DNA of 5,518 bases, taken from Bacteroidales bacterium (GTDB taxonomy: Bacteria; Bacteroidota; Bacteroidia; Bacteroidales; Muribaculaceae). A model generated the notes under the pieces. It worked only from the letters and a program-made list of their open reading frames with translations, had not been told where the DNA came from and ran no database searches. Location of the stretch: NCBI GenBank assembly GCA_900767075.1, contig CAAFXX010000462.1, positions 1 through 5,518 on the forward strand, read 5' to 3'. Position 1 is the stretch's first letter, and every line of letters starts with the position of its first letter. Below are positions 1-5,518 of the stretch, piece after piece. Position numbers and translations under genes: made by a program.

Positions 1-1
1 C

Positions 2-616
2 GAGCCGATGGCTGCTGCTCTCGGCATTGGTCTCGACGTCGAGGCTCCGGAGGGAAACATGATCGTCGACATAGGCGGCGGCAGCACAGAGATTGCCGTC
101 ATCTCGCTCGGCGGTATCGTCAGCAACAAGTCAATACGAATCGCCGGCAATGAAGTGACCGCCGACATTCAGGAGCACATGGGTCGCGTTCACAATCTTA
201 AGGTCGGTGTCACTACCGCAGAACAGATTAAGATCAACGTTGGCTCGGCACTCGCCAATCTTGAGAATCCGCCTGAACCCTTCGTAGTGCGCGGCCCCAA
301 CAAAATGACCTCGCTGCCGATGGAAGTGCCTGTCACACATGAGGAGATCTCCCATTGCATCGAGAAATCAATCTCGAAAATGGAAACGGCTATTCTCGGC
401 GCCCTTGAGATGACTCCCCCAGAGCTTTATGCCGACATCGTAAAGAACGGCATTTACCTTGCAGGCGGCGGTGCCCTACTGAGAGGTCTGGCAAAGAGGT
501 TCACCGATAAAATCCGCATCGAATTCCATGTTGCGGAGGATCCGTTGCACGCCGTGGCAAAAGGCACGGGAGTGGCACTAAAGAACATCAACCGATTCTC
601 GTTCCTTATCAGATAA
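2..616 (+). CDS. mreB: Rod shape-determining protein MreB, C-terminal part (5' end outside window)
   Basis: Bacterial actin homologue that forms ATP-dependent filaments along the inner face of the cytoplasmic membrane and directs lateral wall synthesis. The reading frame is open to the left edge and begins with the codons for Glu-Pro before MAAALGIGL; this matches the internal MreB EPMAAA motif, so the ATG at 8 is not the real start. About 204 residues remain of a family length near 340, so the N-terminal third with the phosphate-1 loop is missing. Seen here are the phosphate-2 loop VDIGGGSTEIAV (residues about 20-31 counted from the ATG at 8), the LGGIV strand after it, and the adenosine-binding loop YLAGGGALLRGL near residues 150-161. 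The protein ends AEDPLHAVAKGTGVALKN...FLIR, an intact C-terminus of the usual Bacteroidota form. Ser replaces the more common Thr in GGGT/S, a conservative change. It is followed after 1 nt by a terminator-like hairpin, unlike the tight junctions downstream. Identity is very secure. Confidence 0.97.
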   Translation, partial: EPMAAALGIGLDVEAPEGNMIVDIGGGSTEIAVISLGGIVSNKSIRIAGNEVTADIQEHMGRVHNLKVGVTTAEQIKINVGSALANLENPPEPFVVRGPNKMTSLPMEVPVTHEEISHCIEKSISKMETAILGALEMTPPELYADIVKNGIYLAGGGALLRGLAKRFTDKIRIEFHVAEDPLHAVAKGTGVALKNINRFSFLIR

Positions 617-617
617 T

Positions 618-654
618 AATTTTTCCACCTTCAAAGAGGGTGGAAAAATTTTTT
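618..654 (+). terminator. Intrinsic terminator-like hairpin between mreB and mreC
   Basis: The left arm (618-629, AATTTTTCCACC) pairs perfectly with the right arm (639-650). The pairing continues inwards through a G-T wobble (630/638), T631-A637 and C632-G636 to an AAA loop, giving about 15 base pairs. A run of six T lies at 649-654. This is the form of a rho-independent terminator on the + strand. It begins 1 nt after the mreB stop and ends 13 nt before the mreC start. No TAnnTTTG promoter element with a fitting TTTG partner was found between mreB and mreC, so mreC expression probably depends on partial read-through. That would keep MreB in excess over the membrane proteins. The structure is seen in the sequence; the termination efficiency is inferred. 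Confidence 0.8.
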
Positions 655-667
655 AAACAACAATCGA

Positions 668-1543
668 GTGAAGAATCTGCTCAATTTTATTCTGAGGTAC
701 GCCGCGTGGTTTATATTTGCAATCTATGTGGCGATTAGCGTGATGCTGATAGTTGCCAACAACAACTACCAGCAGTCGGTGTACCTTACTTCGGCGAATG
801 TTGTGACAGGTTCCGTCTACGACGTCTCATCGCAGGTAACGGGATATTTCCATTTAAGGAGCATTAACCGCGATCTTCAGGCTAACAACGCAAAGCTGCA
901 GAACGAGGTACTAAACCTTCGTCAGGAACTTGCGGAATATAAGGCGCTGTATGCCGATGCCGACACCTTGAACCCGGTAAGGTACAACAACCGGTTCGAC
1001 TATGTGACCGCCGCTGTGATTAACAACAACACCCGTCATCCCAAGAATTATTTCACGATAAACAAGGGTGCCCTCGACGGCGTGAAGACCGGCATGGGCA
1101 TTGTCGACCATAACGGCGTCACCGGTATCGTCGATGTCGTGGGACCCCATATGTCACGAGCAATCTCTCTGCTCAATGAATCGCAGCATTTTTCCGTCAA
1201 GGTAAAGGGTACCGAATACGTCGGCTCCCTTTCATGGAAAGGACAGGATCCTACCATCGCATATGTCGAGGAGATTCCTCGCCATGCCATATATCATCTT
1301 GGAGATACGATTGTCACCAGCGGTTATTCCACCACCTATCCCGAAGGCATACCGGTCGGGACGGTAATATCGCGTGTGCGCGGCTCCGACGACAGCTATT
1401 TCACGTTTAAGATCCGACTGGCGTCGGATTTCAGGGCTCTAAGCACTGTCCGCATAATCAAGGATTACTATAAGGCTGAAATAGATTCTCTCGCAGAATC
1501 CACAAGGGAACCGGATGTCAAGCCGGCGTCAAAGAAAAATTAA
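668..1543 (+). CDS. mreC: Rod shape-determining protein MreC
   Basis: Bitopic inner-membrane protein whose periplasmic domain binds and activates PBP2, linking MreB/MreD to the peptidoglycan synthase. It has 291 residues, a normal family length. A short cytoplasmic start is followed by one membrane segment (about 10-30), then a helical coiled-coil stretch (about 64-96, rich in heptad Leu and Asn/Glu), then the beta-rich MreC domain. The conserved signatures are NKGALDGVKTGMGIV (132-146) and GDTIVTSGYSTTYPEGIPVG (212-231). The C-terminal tail after about 268 is hydrophilic and looks disordered. The start is the GTG at 668: no in-frame ATG lies upstream, and MKNLLNF is the family's usual N-terminus in Bacteroidales. 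There is no Shine-Dalgarno sequence, only an A-rich leader, as is common in this phylum. mreD begins 2 nt after the stop. Confidence 0.95.
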   Translation: MKNLLNFILRYAAWFIFAIYVAISVMLIVANNNYQQSVYLTSANVVTGSVYDVSSQVTGYFHLRSINRDLQANNAKLQNEVLNLRQELAEYKALYADADTLNPVRYNNRFDYVTAAVINNNTRHPKNYFTINKGALDGVKTGMGIVDHNGVTGIVDVVGPHMSRAISLLNESQHFSVKVKGTEYVGSLSWKGQDPTIAYVEEIPRHAIYHLGDTIVTSGYSTTYPEGIPVGTVISRVRGSDDSYFTFKIRLASDFRALSTVRIIKDYYKAEIDSLAESTREPDVKPASKKN

Positions 1544-1545
1544 AC

Positions 1546-2058
1546 ATGGGCAAGTATCCTTTCTATTACATAACGATTCTCATCTGTCTGATTCTCACGC
1601 AGGTGCTGATTTGCAACCACATCATGCTCTTCAATGTGGCGATGGCTTTCGTGTTCATATATGTGATTCTTCGCCTTCCCATGTATGTCAGCACCAGCTG
1701 GCTTCTAACATGGGCTTTTTTTAGTGGACTGCTTGTCGACCTCTTCTCCGACACTCCGGGAGTCAACGCTCTCGCCTGTACCCTTCTTGCGGTTGCGAAG
1801 CGTCCGGTGCTTTACGCCTACACAACGCGAGACGACCGGACAAAGGATATAGAGCCTACCCTCTCTTCTCTTGGTTTTTCCGTCTATGCCAAATATCTAC
1901 TAACGCTGTCGACCCTATATTGCTTCTTTGTATTCATGATAGAATATTTTAATTTTGCTGACGTTAAAGAGATAGTTATTATGTCGGCTTCAAGCTCTCT
2001 CTTTACGTTTCTTATCCTGATGGGAGTCGATAGCCTGATTGTGAATAAATCGAAGTGA
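1546..2058 (+). CDS. mreD: Rod shape-determining protein MreD
   Basis: Small polytopic inner-membrane component of the elongasome, generally found with MreC and thought to balance MreC action on PBP2. It has 170 residues, normal for MreD. About five to six hydrophobic helices are visible (around 7-25, 31-44, 51-67, 74-90, 112-133 and 142-163). The recognisable family segment is GLLVDLFSDTPGVNALACTL (61-80), the Gly/Asp-containing helix of MreD. The loop at 95-104 (RDDRTKDIEP) is highly charged. The ATG start lies 2 nt after the mreC stop, and the TGA stop overlaps the GTG start of mrdA by 4 nt, so translational coupling on both sides is likely. Its 3' third carries a Bacteroides-type promoter match (see separate entry). 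MreD is weakly conserved in sequence, so the call rests on the family segment, helix pattern, length and position together. Confidence 0.93.
   Translation: MGKYPFYYITILICLILTQVLICNHIMLFNVAMAFVFIYVILRLPMYVSTSWLLTWAFFSGLLVDLFSDTPGVNALACTLLAVAKRPVLYAYTTRDDRTKDIEPTLSSLGFSVYAKYLLTLSTLYCFFVFMIEYFNFADVKEIVIMSASSSLFTFLILMGVDSLIVNKSK
1927..1957 (+). promoter_or_regulatory. Candidate internal promoter for mrdA-rodA (Bacteroides-type)
   Basis: TTTG at 1927-1930, a 19-nt spacer, then TAATTTTG at 1950-1957. This fits the known Bacteroides -33/-7 consensus (TTTG, 19-21 nt, TAnnTTTG) at every fixed position. Transcription would start a few nt after 1957, leaving a leader of about 90 nt within the mreD 3' end before the mrdA GTG at 2055. 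It is the only + strand match to both boxes with correct spacing that I found by reading through the window. The region is locally AT-rich coding sequence for aromatic and hydrophobic residues, so a chance match is possible. Confidence 0.55.
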
Positions 2059-3908
2059 GAAAAGATTATACATTAGAAAAAAGAAAATATGTGATCGGAG
2101 GATTCATCTGTCTGATAGTCATTATATATGTGATCAGACTTTTCAATCTTCAGGTCACTAACGACAAATATAAGGAAAGCGCCGACAGCAATGCATTCCT
2201 GAGGCGCGTGATATATCCCTCGAGAGGTCTTATCTATGACCGCAACGGGGAGTTGATGGTGTTCAATAAACCCGCTTACGATGTGATGCTCATTCCGAAA
2301 GATGTCGGGGATTTCGACACGCTTTCGCTCTGCGACGCTTTGGGAATCACGAGGGAACAGCTGGTGGAGAAATGGAAGGATATGAAGAATCCACGGAAAA
2401 ATCCGGGATATTCGGCATATACTCCTCAAAAACTGCTTTCACATCTCTCTATTGAGGATTACGGGAAGTTGCAGGAGAAACTGTATCTTTTCCCCGGATT
2501 CTTCATTCAGAAGCGTACGGTGCGTAATTATGCCTTTACATGTGGCGCAAATATCCTCGGAAATATACGCGAGGTTTCGGCAAACGACATGGAGCGCGAC
2601 CGGTATTACCGACGGGGCGATTATACCGGAGACCTCGGTGTCGAAAAAAGCCATGAGGTGGCACTCCGCGGTCATAAAGGGGTCGAGATTCTCATGAAGG
2701 ATGCTTTCGGAAGAATAAAGGGCAAGTTTGAGAACGGCATTCATGACTTTTCCCCTATCTCCGGCAGGAACCTCACTCTTTCGATCGATGCCTCGCTGCA
2801 GGAATACGGAGAGCAGCTGATGCAAAATAAAATCGGGGCGATCGTGGCAATAGAGCCGTCGACGGGAGAGATTCTCGCCCTTGTGTCTTCGCCGAACTAT
2901 GACCCATCTTTGCTTGTAGGCAAGGACCGAGGCAAGAACTATGCAGCGCTTGTAAAGGATCCTTATAAGCCTCTTTACGACCGTGCCCTGCAAGGTGCCT
3001 ATCCTCCCGGCTCGACTTTCAAGCCGACACAGGGACTCATATTCCTGCAGGAAGGAATAATCAACCTTAACACGCGTTATCCTTGCCATCGCGGATATAT
3101 AAACGGACTGCGTGTAGGATGTCACGGCCATGGCTCTCCAATTGCCCTGCTCCCCGCCCTCCAGACCTCCTGCAACGCCTATTTCTGTTGGGGATTCAAG
3201 AATTTCATCGACAGAAAAGGCACCAAACCTCAGGAACAGTTCGAGAAATGGAAGGACTATATGGTGCAGATGGGTTACGGCTATAAGCTTGGCGTGGATT
3301 TGCCGTCAGAAAGCCGGGGCTTTATCCCGAACCCTGAATATTACAGCAAGTCTTTCAGGGGAAGAAACTGGACGGCAAACTCGATAATATCTGTTTCCAT
3401 AGGACAGGGTGAGGTGCTCGCCACTCCCCTTCAGATAGCAAACCTGTGCGCCACGATAGCAAACCGTGGATATTACCGTATTCCCCATATTGTCAAGGCA
3501 ATCGAGGACAGCGTAATCGATCCTAAGTATAAGGAAGTCCACAGACCGAAAATTAAACGTAAATATTACGAAGATGTCGCCCAAGGAATGCGTATGGCGG
3601 TACTCGGCGGTACTTGCCGCACTGCTAATCTTCCTGATATCGAGGTCTGCGGCAAAACCGGAACCGCACAGAACCCCCACGGCAAGGACCATTCGGCTTT
3701 CATGGGTTTCGCTCCTTACAAAAATCCGAAGATTGCAATAGCCGTCTATGTGGAGAACGCCGGATTCGGCGCCACGTTTGGTGTGCCTATCGGCACCCTG
3801 ATGATGGAGAAATATCTGAAAGGTGAGATAAGCGCCGCCCATAAAGGCCTTGAAGAAAGAATGTTGAACTCTAATACAATTGTCAATAGTGGAGTCAAGA
3901 AACACTGA
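2055..3908 (+). CDS. mrdA: Penicillin-binding protein 2 (class B PBP, elongasome transpeptidase)
   Basis: Cross-links newly made peptidoglycan strands in the side wall by D,D-transpeptidation, in complex with RodA and activated by MreC; target of beta-lactams such as mecillinam in other bacteria. It has 617 residues, a usual length. Order of parts: short cytoplasmic N-terminus, one membrane anchor (about 12-30), the PBP dimerisation or pedestal domain starting with YPSRGLIYDRNGEL (54-67), and the transpeptidase domain. The active-site motifs are complete: SxxK as S320-T-F-K323 in YPPGSTFKP, SxN as S372-C-N374, and KTG as K534-T-G-T537. IGQGEVLATPLQIAN (449-463) is also typical. C344, C356, H359 (or H357) and C373 may form a metal site. 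The start is the GTG at 2055, which overlaps the mreD stop as GTGA and gives the expected KDYTLEKRKYV N-terminus. The 3' end overlaps rodA. Confidence 0.97.
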   Translation: MRKDYTLEKRKYVIGGFICLIVIIYVIRLFNLQVTNDKYKESADSNAFLRRVIYPSRGLIYDRNGELMVFNKPAYDVMLIPKDVGDFDTLSLCDALGITREQLVEKWKDMKNPRKNPGYSAYTPQKLLSHLSIEDYGKLQEKLYLFPGFFIQKRTVRNYAFTCGANILGNIREVSANDMERDRYYRRGDYTGDLGVEKSHEVALRGHKGVEILMKDAFGRIKGKFENGIHDFSPISGRNLTLSIDASLQEYGEQLMQNKIGAIVAIEPSTGEILALVSSPNYDPSLLVGKDRGKNYAALVKDPYKPLYDRALQGAYPPGSTFKPTQGLIFLQEGIINLNTRYPCHRGYINGLRVGCHGHGSPIALLPALQTSCNAYFCWGFKNFIDRKGTKPQEQFEKWKDYMVQMGYGYKLGVDLPSESRGFIPNPEYYSKSFRGRNWTANSIISVSIGQGEVLATPLQIANLCATIANRGYYRIPHIVKAIEDSVIDPKYKEVHRPKIKRKYYEDVAQGMRMAVLGGTCRTANLPDIEVCGKTGTAQNPHGKDHSAFMGFAPYKNPKIAIAVYVENAGFGATFGVPIGTLMMEKYLKGEISAAHKGLEERMLNSNTIVNSGVKKH

Positions 3909-5358
3909 TGCAAATGTCTCCGTGTTCAGGTCGCTCGATTGGATCACGATCGCGCTGTATCTGCTGCTTGTGACGGCAGGTGCAGTGAGCATTTATGCGG
4001 CAAGTTATGATTTCGACAACGCGAGTCTCTTCGACCTCAATGAGTTTTCCGGCAAGCAGATCATGTGGATAGGTCTTTCGATAGCGCTCGGCGTCGTGAT
4101 TCTTTTGCTCGACTACCGGCTTTATAAGACTTATGCCTTCCCGATTTATGGAATAGTTCTGTTGGTATTGTTAGTCACGATCTTTGTCGCGCCGGATATC
4201 AAGGGTTCCCATTCATGGCTTGTTTTCGGTCCCGTAAGTCTCCAGCCGGCGGAGTTCGGTAAATTCGCCACAGCACTTGCTCTTGCCAAGCTCTTCGACG
4301 GTTATAATTTCTCGCTCAATGCCAAGATGAGCAACTATTTCCGGGCGCTAATCATCATATTTCTCCCTATCATCCTCATCCTCATGCAGAAGGAAACCGG
4401 TAGCGCTCTGGTGTATATCTCGTTCATCTTCGTGCTTTACCGTGAAGGAATGAGTGGACTGGTCCTCTTTTCCATATTATGCGCCATCGCATATTTCGTG
4501 ATTGCGGTCAAGTTCGCCACTCCCCTCATACTCGACATCCCGATGGGTGAGTTCACAGTATTCTTGATAATCCTGCTCATTTATTCACTGATGCTGCTGT
4601 TCTATTGCCGCGACGTCATAATCGCCCGCAATGTCATCATAGGATTCCTGGCATCGGGATTAATCGTGACCATATTGTGGTTTTGCGGAGTTCACGTTAA
4701 CGGCACGGCGTTCTTCCTGACAATCCTCATAGCGGCGATGATCTACACCGCCATCATGATGTATAAACACAGAATCGGAAAATTCCTGATAACGATCGGT
4801 TTTGCCGCCACGTCGGTTCTTTTCCTGTTCTCTGTAAACTATGTTTACGGCAATATCCTCATGCCCCACCAGCAGCAGCGAATAAAGGTCGCGCTCGGCA
4901 TCGAGGACAATGTGATGGGCGCCGGCTATAATGTCAATCAGTCGAAGATCGCCATCGGATCCGGCGGTGTCTTTGGCAAAGGATTCCTCAACGGCACTCA
5001 GACAAAACTCAAGTATGTACCGGAACAGCATACCGACTTCATCTTCTGTACAATCGGGGAAGAAGAAGGCTTCGTCGGGTCTGTGCTTGTGCTGGCGGCA
5101 TATCTTGCTTTGATACTCCGGCTCATTCATATCGCGGAGCGACAACGCTCGGCTTTTGAAAGGGTCTATGCATATTGCGTCGTATCAATATTGATATTCC
5201 ATTTATGTATTAATGTCGGTATGGTGATCGGATTGTGTCCGGTGATAGGCATCCCGCTGCCTTTCTTCAGTTACGGGGGTTCCTCGCTATGGGGATTCAC
5301 AATCCTGTTGTTCATTCTCCTGCGGCTTGACGCAGCGAGAAAGGAACGAATGGACTAA
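3889..5358 (+). CDS. rodA: RodA, SEDS-family peptidoglycan glycosyltransferase
   Basis: Integral membrane polymerase that uses lipid II to extend glycan strands during elongation, paired with PBP2. From the chosen GTG the product is 489 residues, against about 370 in E. coli RodA. Family motifs (numbered from this start): SHSWLVFGPVSLQPAEFGKF (107-126), QKETGSA (167-173), QSKIAIGSGG (351-360), PEQHTDFIF (378-386) with the probable catalytic Asp383 (equivalent to E. coli Asp262), and PLPFFSYGGSSL (456-467). The extra length lies between about 210 and 320 and holds about four additional hydrophobic helices. The start is uncertain: TTG at 3880, GTG at 3889 and GTG at 3922 are all in frame before SLDW. 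I prefer 3889 because GTG is also used by mreC and mrdA and the N-terminus length looks usual. It overlaps mrdA by 20 nt, suggesting coupled translation. The ATG at 3908 is out of frame. Confidence 0.95.
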   Translation: MESRNTDANVSVFRSLDWITIALYLLLVTAGAVSIYAASYDFDNASLFDLNEFSGKQIMWIGLSIALGVVILLLDYRLYKTYAFPIYGIVLLVLLVTIFVAPDIKGSHSWLVFGPVSLQPAEFGKFATALALAKLFDGYNFSLNAKMSNYFRALIIIFLPIILILMQKETGSALVYISFIFVLYREGMSGLVLFSILCAIAYFVIAVKFATPLILDIPMGEFTVFLIILLIYSLMLLFYCRDVIIARNVIIGFLASGLIVTILWFCGVHVNGTAFFLTILIAAMIYTAIMMYKHRIGKFLITIGFAATSVLFLFSVNYVYGNILMPHQQQRIKVALGIEDNVMGAGYNVNQSKIAIGSGGVFGKGFLNGTQTKLKYVPEQHTDFIFCTIGEEEGFVGSVLVLAAYLALILRLIHIAERQRSAFERVYAYCVVSILIFHLCINVGMVIGLCPVIGIPLPFFSYGGSSLWGFTILLFILLRLDAARKERMD

Positions 5359-5385
5359 CACCTCTGCTGCTTATCATTGTAATGG

Positions 5386-5397
5386 CAGATATATCTG
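5386..5397. repeat. 12-nt perfect palindrome after rodA
   Basis: CAGATATATCTG equals its own reverse complement. It lies 27 nt after the rodA stop and directly abuts the left arm of the terminator hairpin. A site of this size could bind a dimeric regulator, but roughly one perfect 12-nt palindrome is expected by chance in a window of this length, so no function is claimed. Confidence 0.35.
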
Positions 5398-5441
5398 AAA
5401 TCGAAAAAAATGTTGTTGTGACAACTATTTTTTTCGATTTT
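5398..5441 (+). terminator. Terminator at the end of the mre-mrdA-rodA operon
   Basis: The arms 5398-5411 and 5427-5440 pair over 14 bp (AAATCG and an A-run against a T-run and CGATTT). After a single bulged T (5426), the inner arms GTTGT (5412-5416) and ACAAC (5421-5425) add 5 bp around a TGTG loop. An A-tract before and a T-tract after the inner stem is the classic layout of an intrinsic terminator that can work in both directions. It lies 39 nt after the rodA stop, and no gene is visible between, so it very likely ends the operon. The GC content of the inner stem is low, so strength is uncertain. Confidence 0.8.
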
Positions 5442-5467
5442 AATAATATTGTCTGATTATTTTGTTA

Positions 5468-5475
5468 TATCTTTG
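5468..5475 (+). promoter_or_regulatory. Candidate -7 promoter element for the next transcript
   Basis: TATCTTTG matches the Bacteroides -7 consensus TAnnTTTG at every fixed position and lies 26 nt after the rodA terminator, where a new transcription unit would be expected to begin. The -33 partner is poor: no TTTG lies 19-21 nt upstream, and the nearest similar word is ATTG at 5448-5451, with only a 16-nt gap. The transcript would start near 5480 and its gene lies beyond the right edge. Confidence 0.45.
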
Positions 5476-5477
5476 AG

Positions 5478-5508
5478 ATGGTTTATCCGGGACAGCAGCC
5501 GGAACCAT
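5478..5508 (+). other. Hairpin at the probable 5' end of the next transcript
   Basis: ATGGTT (5478-5483) pairs with AACCAT (5503-5508), and CCGG (5487-5490) with CCGG (5499-5502). This leaves a 3-nt bulge (TAT, 5484-5486) on the left side and an 8-nt loop, GACAGCAG. It begins 2 nt after the candidate -7 box, so in RNA it would sit at or near the 5' end. It has no T-run after it and is not a terminator. It could be a stabilising leader stem or the start of a structured RNA; the window ends too soon to tell. Confidence 0.4.
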
Positions 5509-5518
5509 AGAATTATAA

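Noticed and set aside
8..10. ATG at position 8 as the start of mreB
   Set aside because: The frame stays open to the window edge, and the codons before it encode the Glu-Pro of the internal EPMAAA motif, so the gene is truncated by the window, not short.
712..719. TATATTTG, an exact TAnnTTTG word in the 5' end of mreC
   Set aside because: It has no TTTG 19-21 nt upstream and lies after the mreC start, encoding part of the membrane segment; probably chance.
2165..2172. CAAATATA, a minus-strand TAnnTTTG word within mrdA
   Set aside because: No TTTG partner at 19-21 nt on that strand and no minus-strand gene for it to serve.
2439..3131. 230-codon open frame on the minus strand opposite mrdA
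   Set aside because: It lies wholly within a clear PBP2 gene, its translation resembles no family I know and is rich in Arg, Ser and His as expected from antisense reading, and no Bacteroides-type promoter or junction supports it.
3306..3992. 228-codon open frame on the minus strand across the mrdA-rodA junction
   Set aside because: It is antisense to two conserved coding regions and has no recognisable domain; it is explained by the codon bias of the sense genes.
4660..5145. 161-codon open frame on the minus strand opposite rodA
   Set aside because: It covers the conserved SEDS catalytic region on the other strand, and its composition looks like a shadow frame.
1..5518. A new defence system, mobile element, CRISPR array or biosynthetic cluster
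   Set aside because: All coding space is taken by the conserved elongation genes; no direct repeat array, transposase, terminal inverted repeats or unfamiliar gene was seen.

Overview
The window is the 3' part of a cell-elongation (elongasome) operon, all on the + strand: mreB (5' end cut off by the window edge), mreC, mreD, mrdA (penicillin-binding protein 2) and rodA (mrdB). The organism looks like a member of the Bacteroidota, most likely order Bacteroidales. The reasons are the wording of the proteins (MreC beginning MKNLLNF, PBP2 beginning with KDYTLEKRKYVIGG, a long RodA of about 490 residues with SLDW near its N-terminus), the lack of clear Shine-Dalgarno sequences, and promoter-like motifs of the Bacteroides type (TTTG ... 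TAnnTTTG). The moderate base composition would suit a Muribaculaceae-like genome, but I cannot fix family or genus from this sequence.

Layout: partial mreB (2-616); a strong hairpin plus U-tract (618-654); mreC (668-1543, GTG start); mreD (1546-2058, 2-nt gap); mrdA (2055-3908, GTG start, 4-nt overlap with mreD); rodA (3889-5358, most likely GTG start, overlapping the end of mrdA). After rodA comes a 160-nt stretch with a 12-nt palindrome, a long A/T-flanked hairpin terminator, a TAnnTTTG promoter element and a second hairpin that probably belongs to the leader of the next transcript, which lies outside the window.

How the genes work together: MreB filaments under the inner membrane organise MreC and MreD. 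MreC activates PBP2, a transpeptidase, which works with RodA, a SEDS glycosyltransferase, to polymerise and cross-link side-wall peptidoglycan. The sequence suggests that this set is not one uniform transcript. A terminator-like hairpin separates mreB from the membrane proteins, and a complete Bacteroides-type promoter match (TTTG-N19-TAATTTTG) lies inside mreD about 100 nt before mrdA, where it could drive mrdA-rodA separately.

I see no previously undescribed system, mobile element, RNA gene of known family or CRISPR. The points worth following are regulatory (mreB/mreC terminator, internal mrdA promoter, downstream leader) and structural (a likely Cys/His metal site in PBP2, and an apparent four-helix insertion in RodA).
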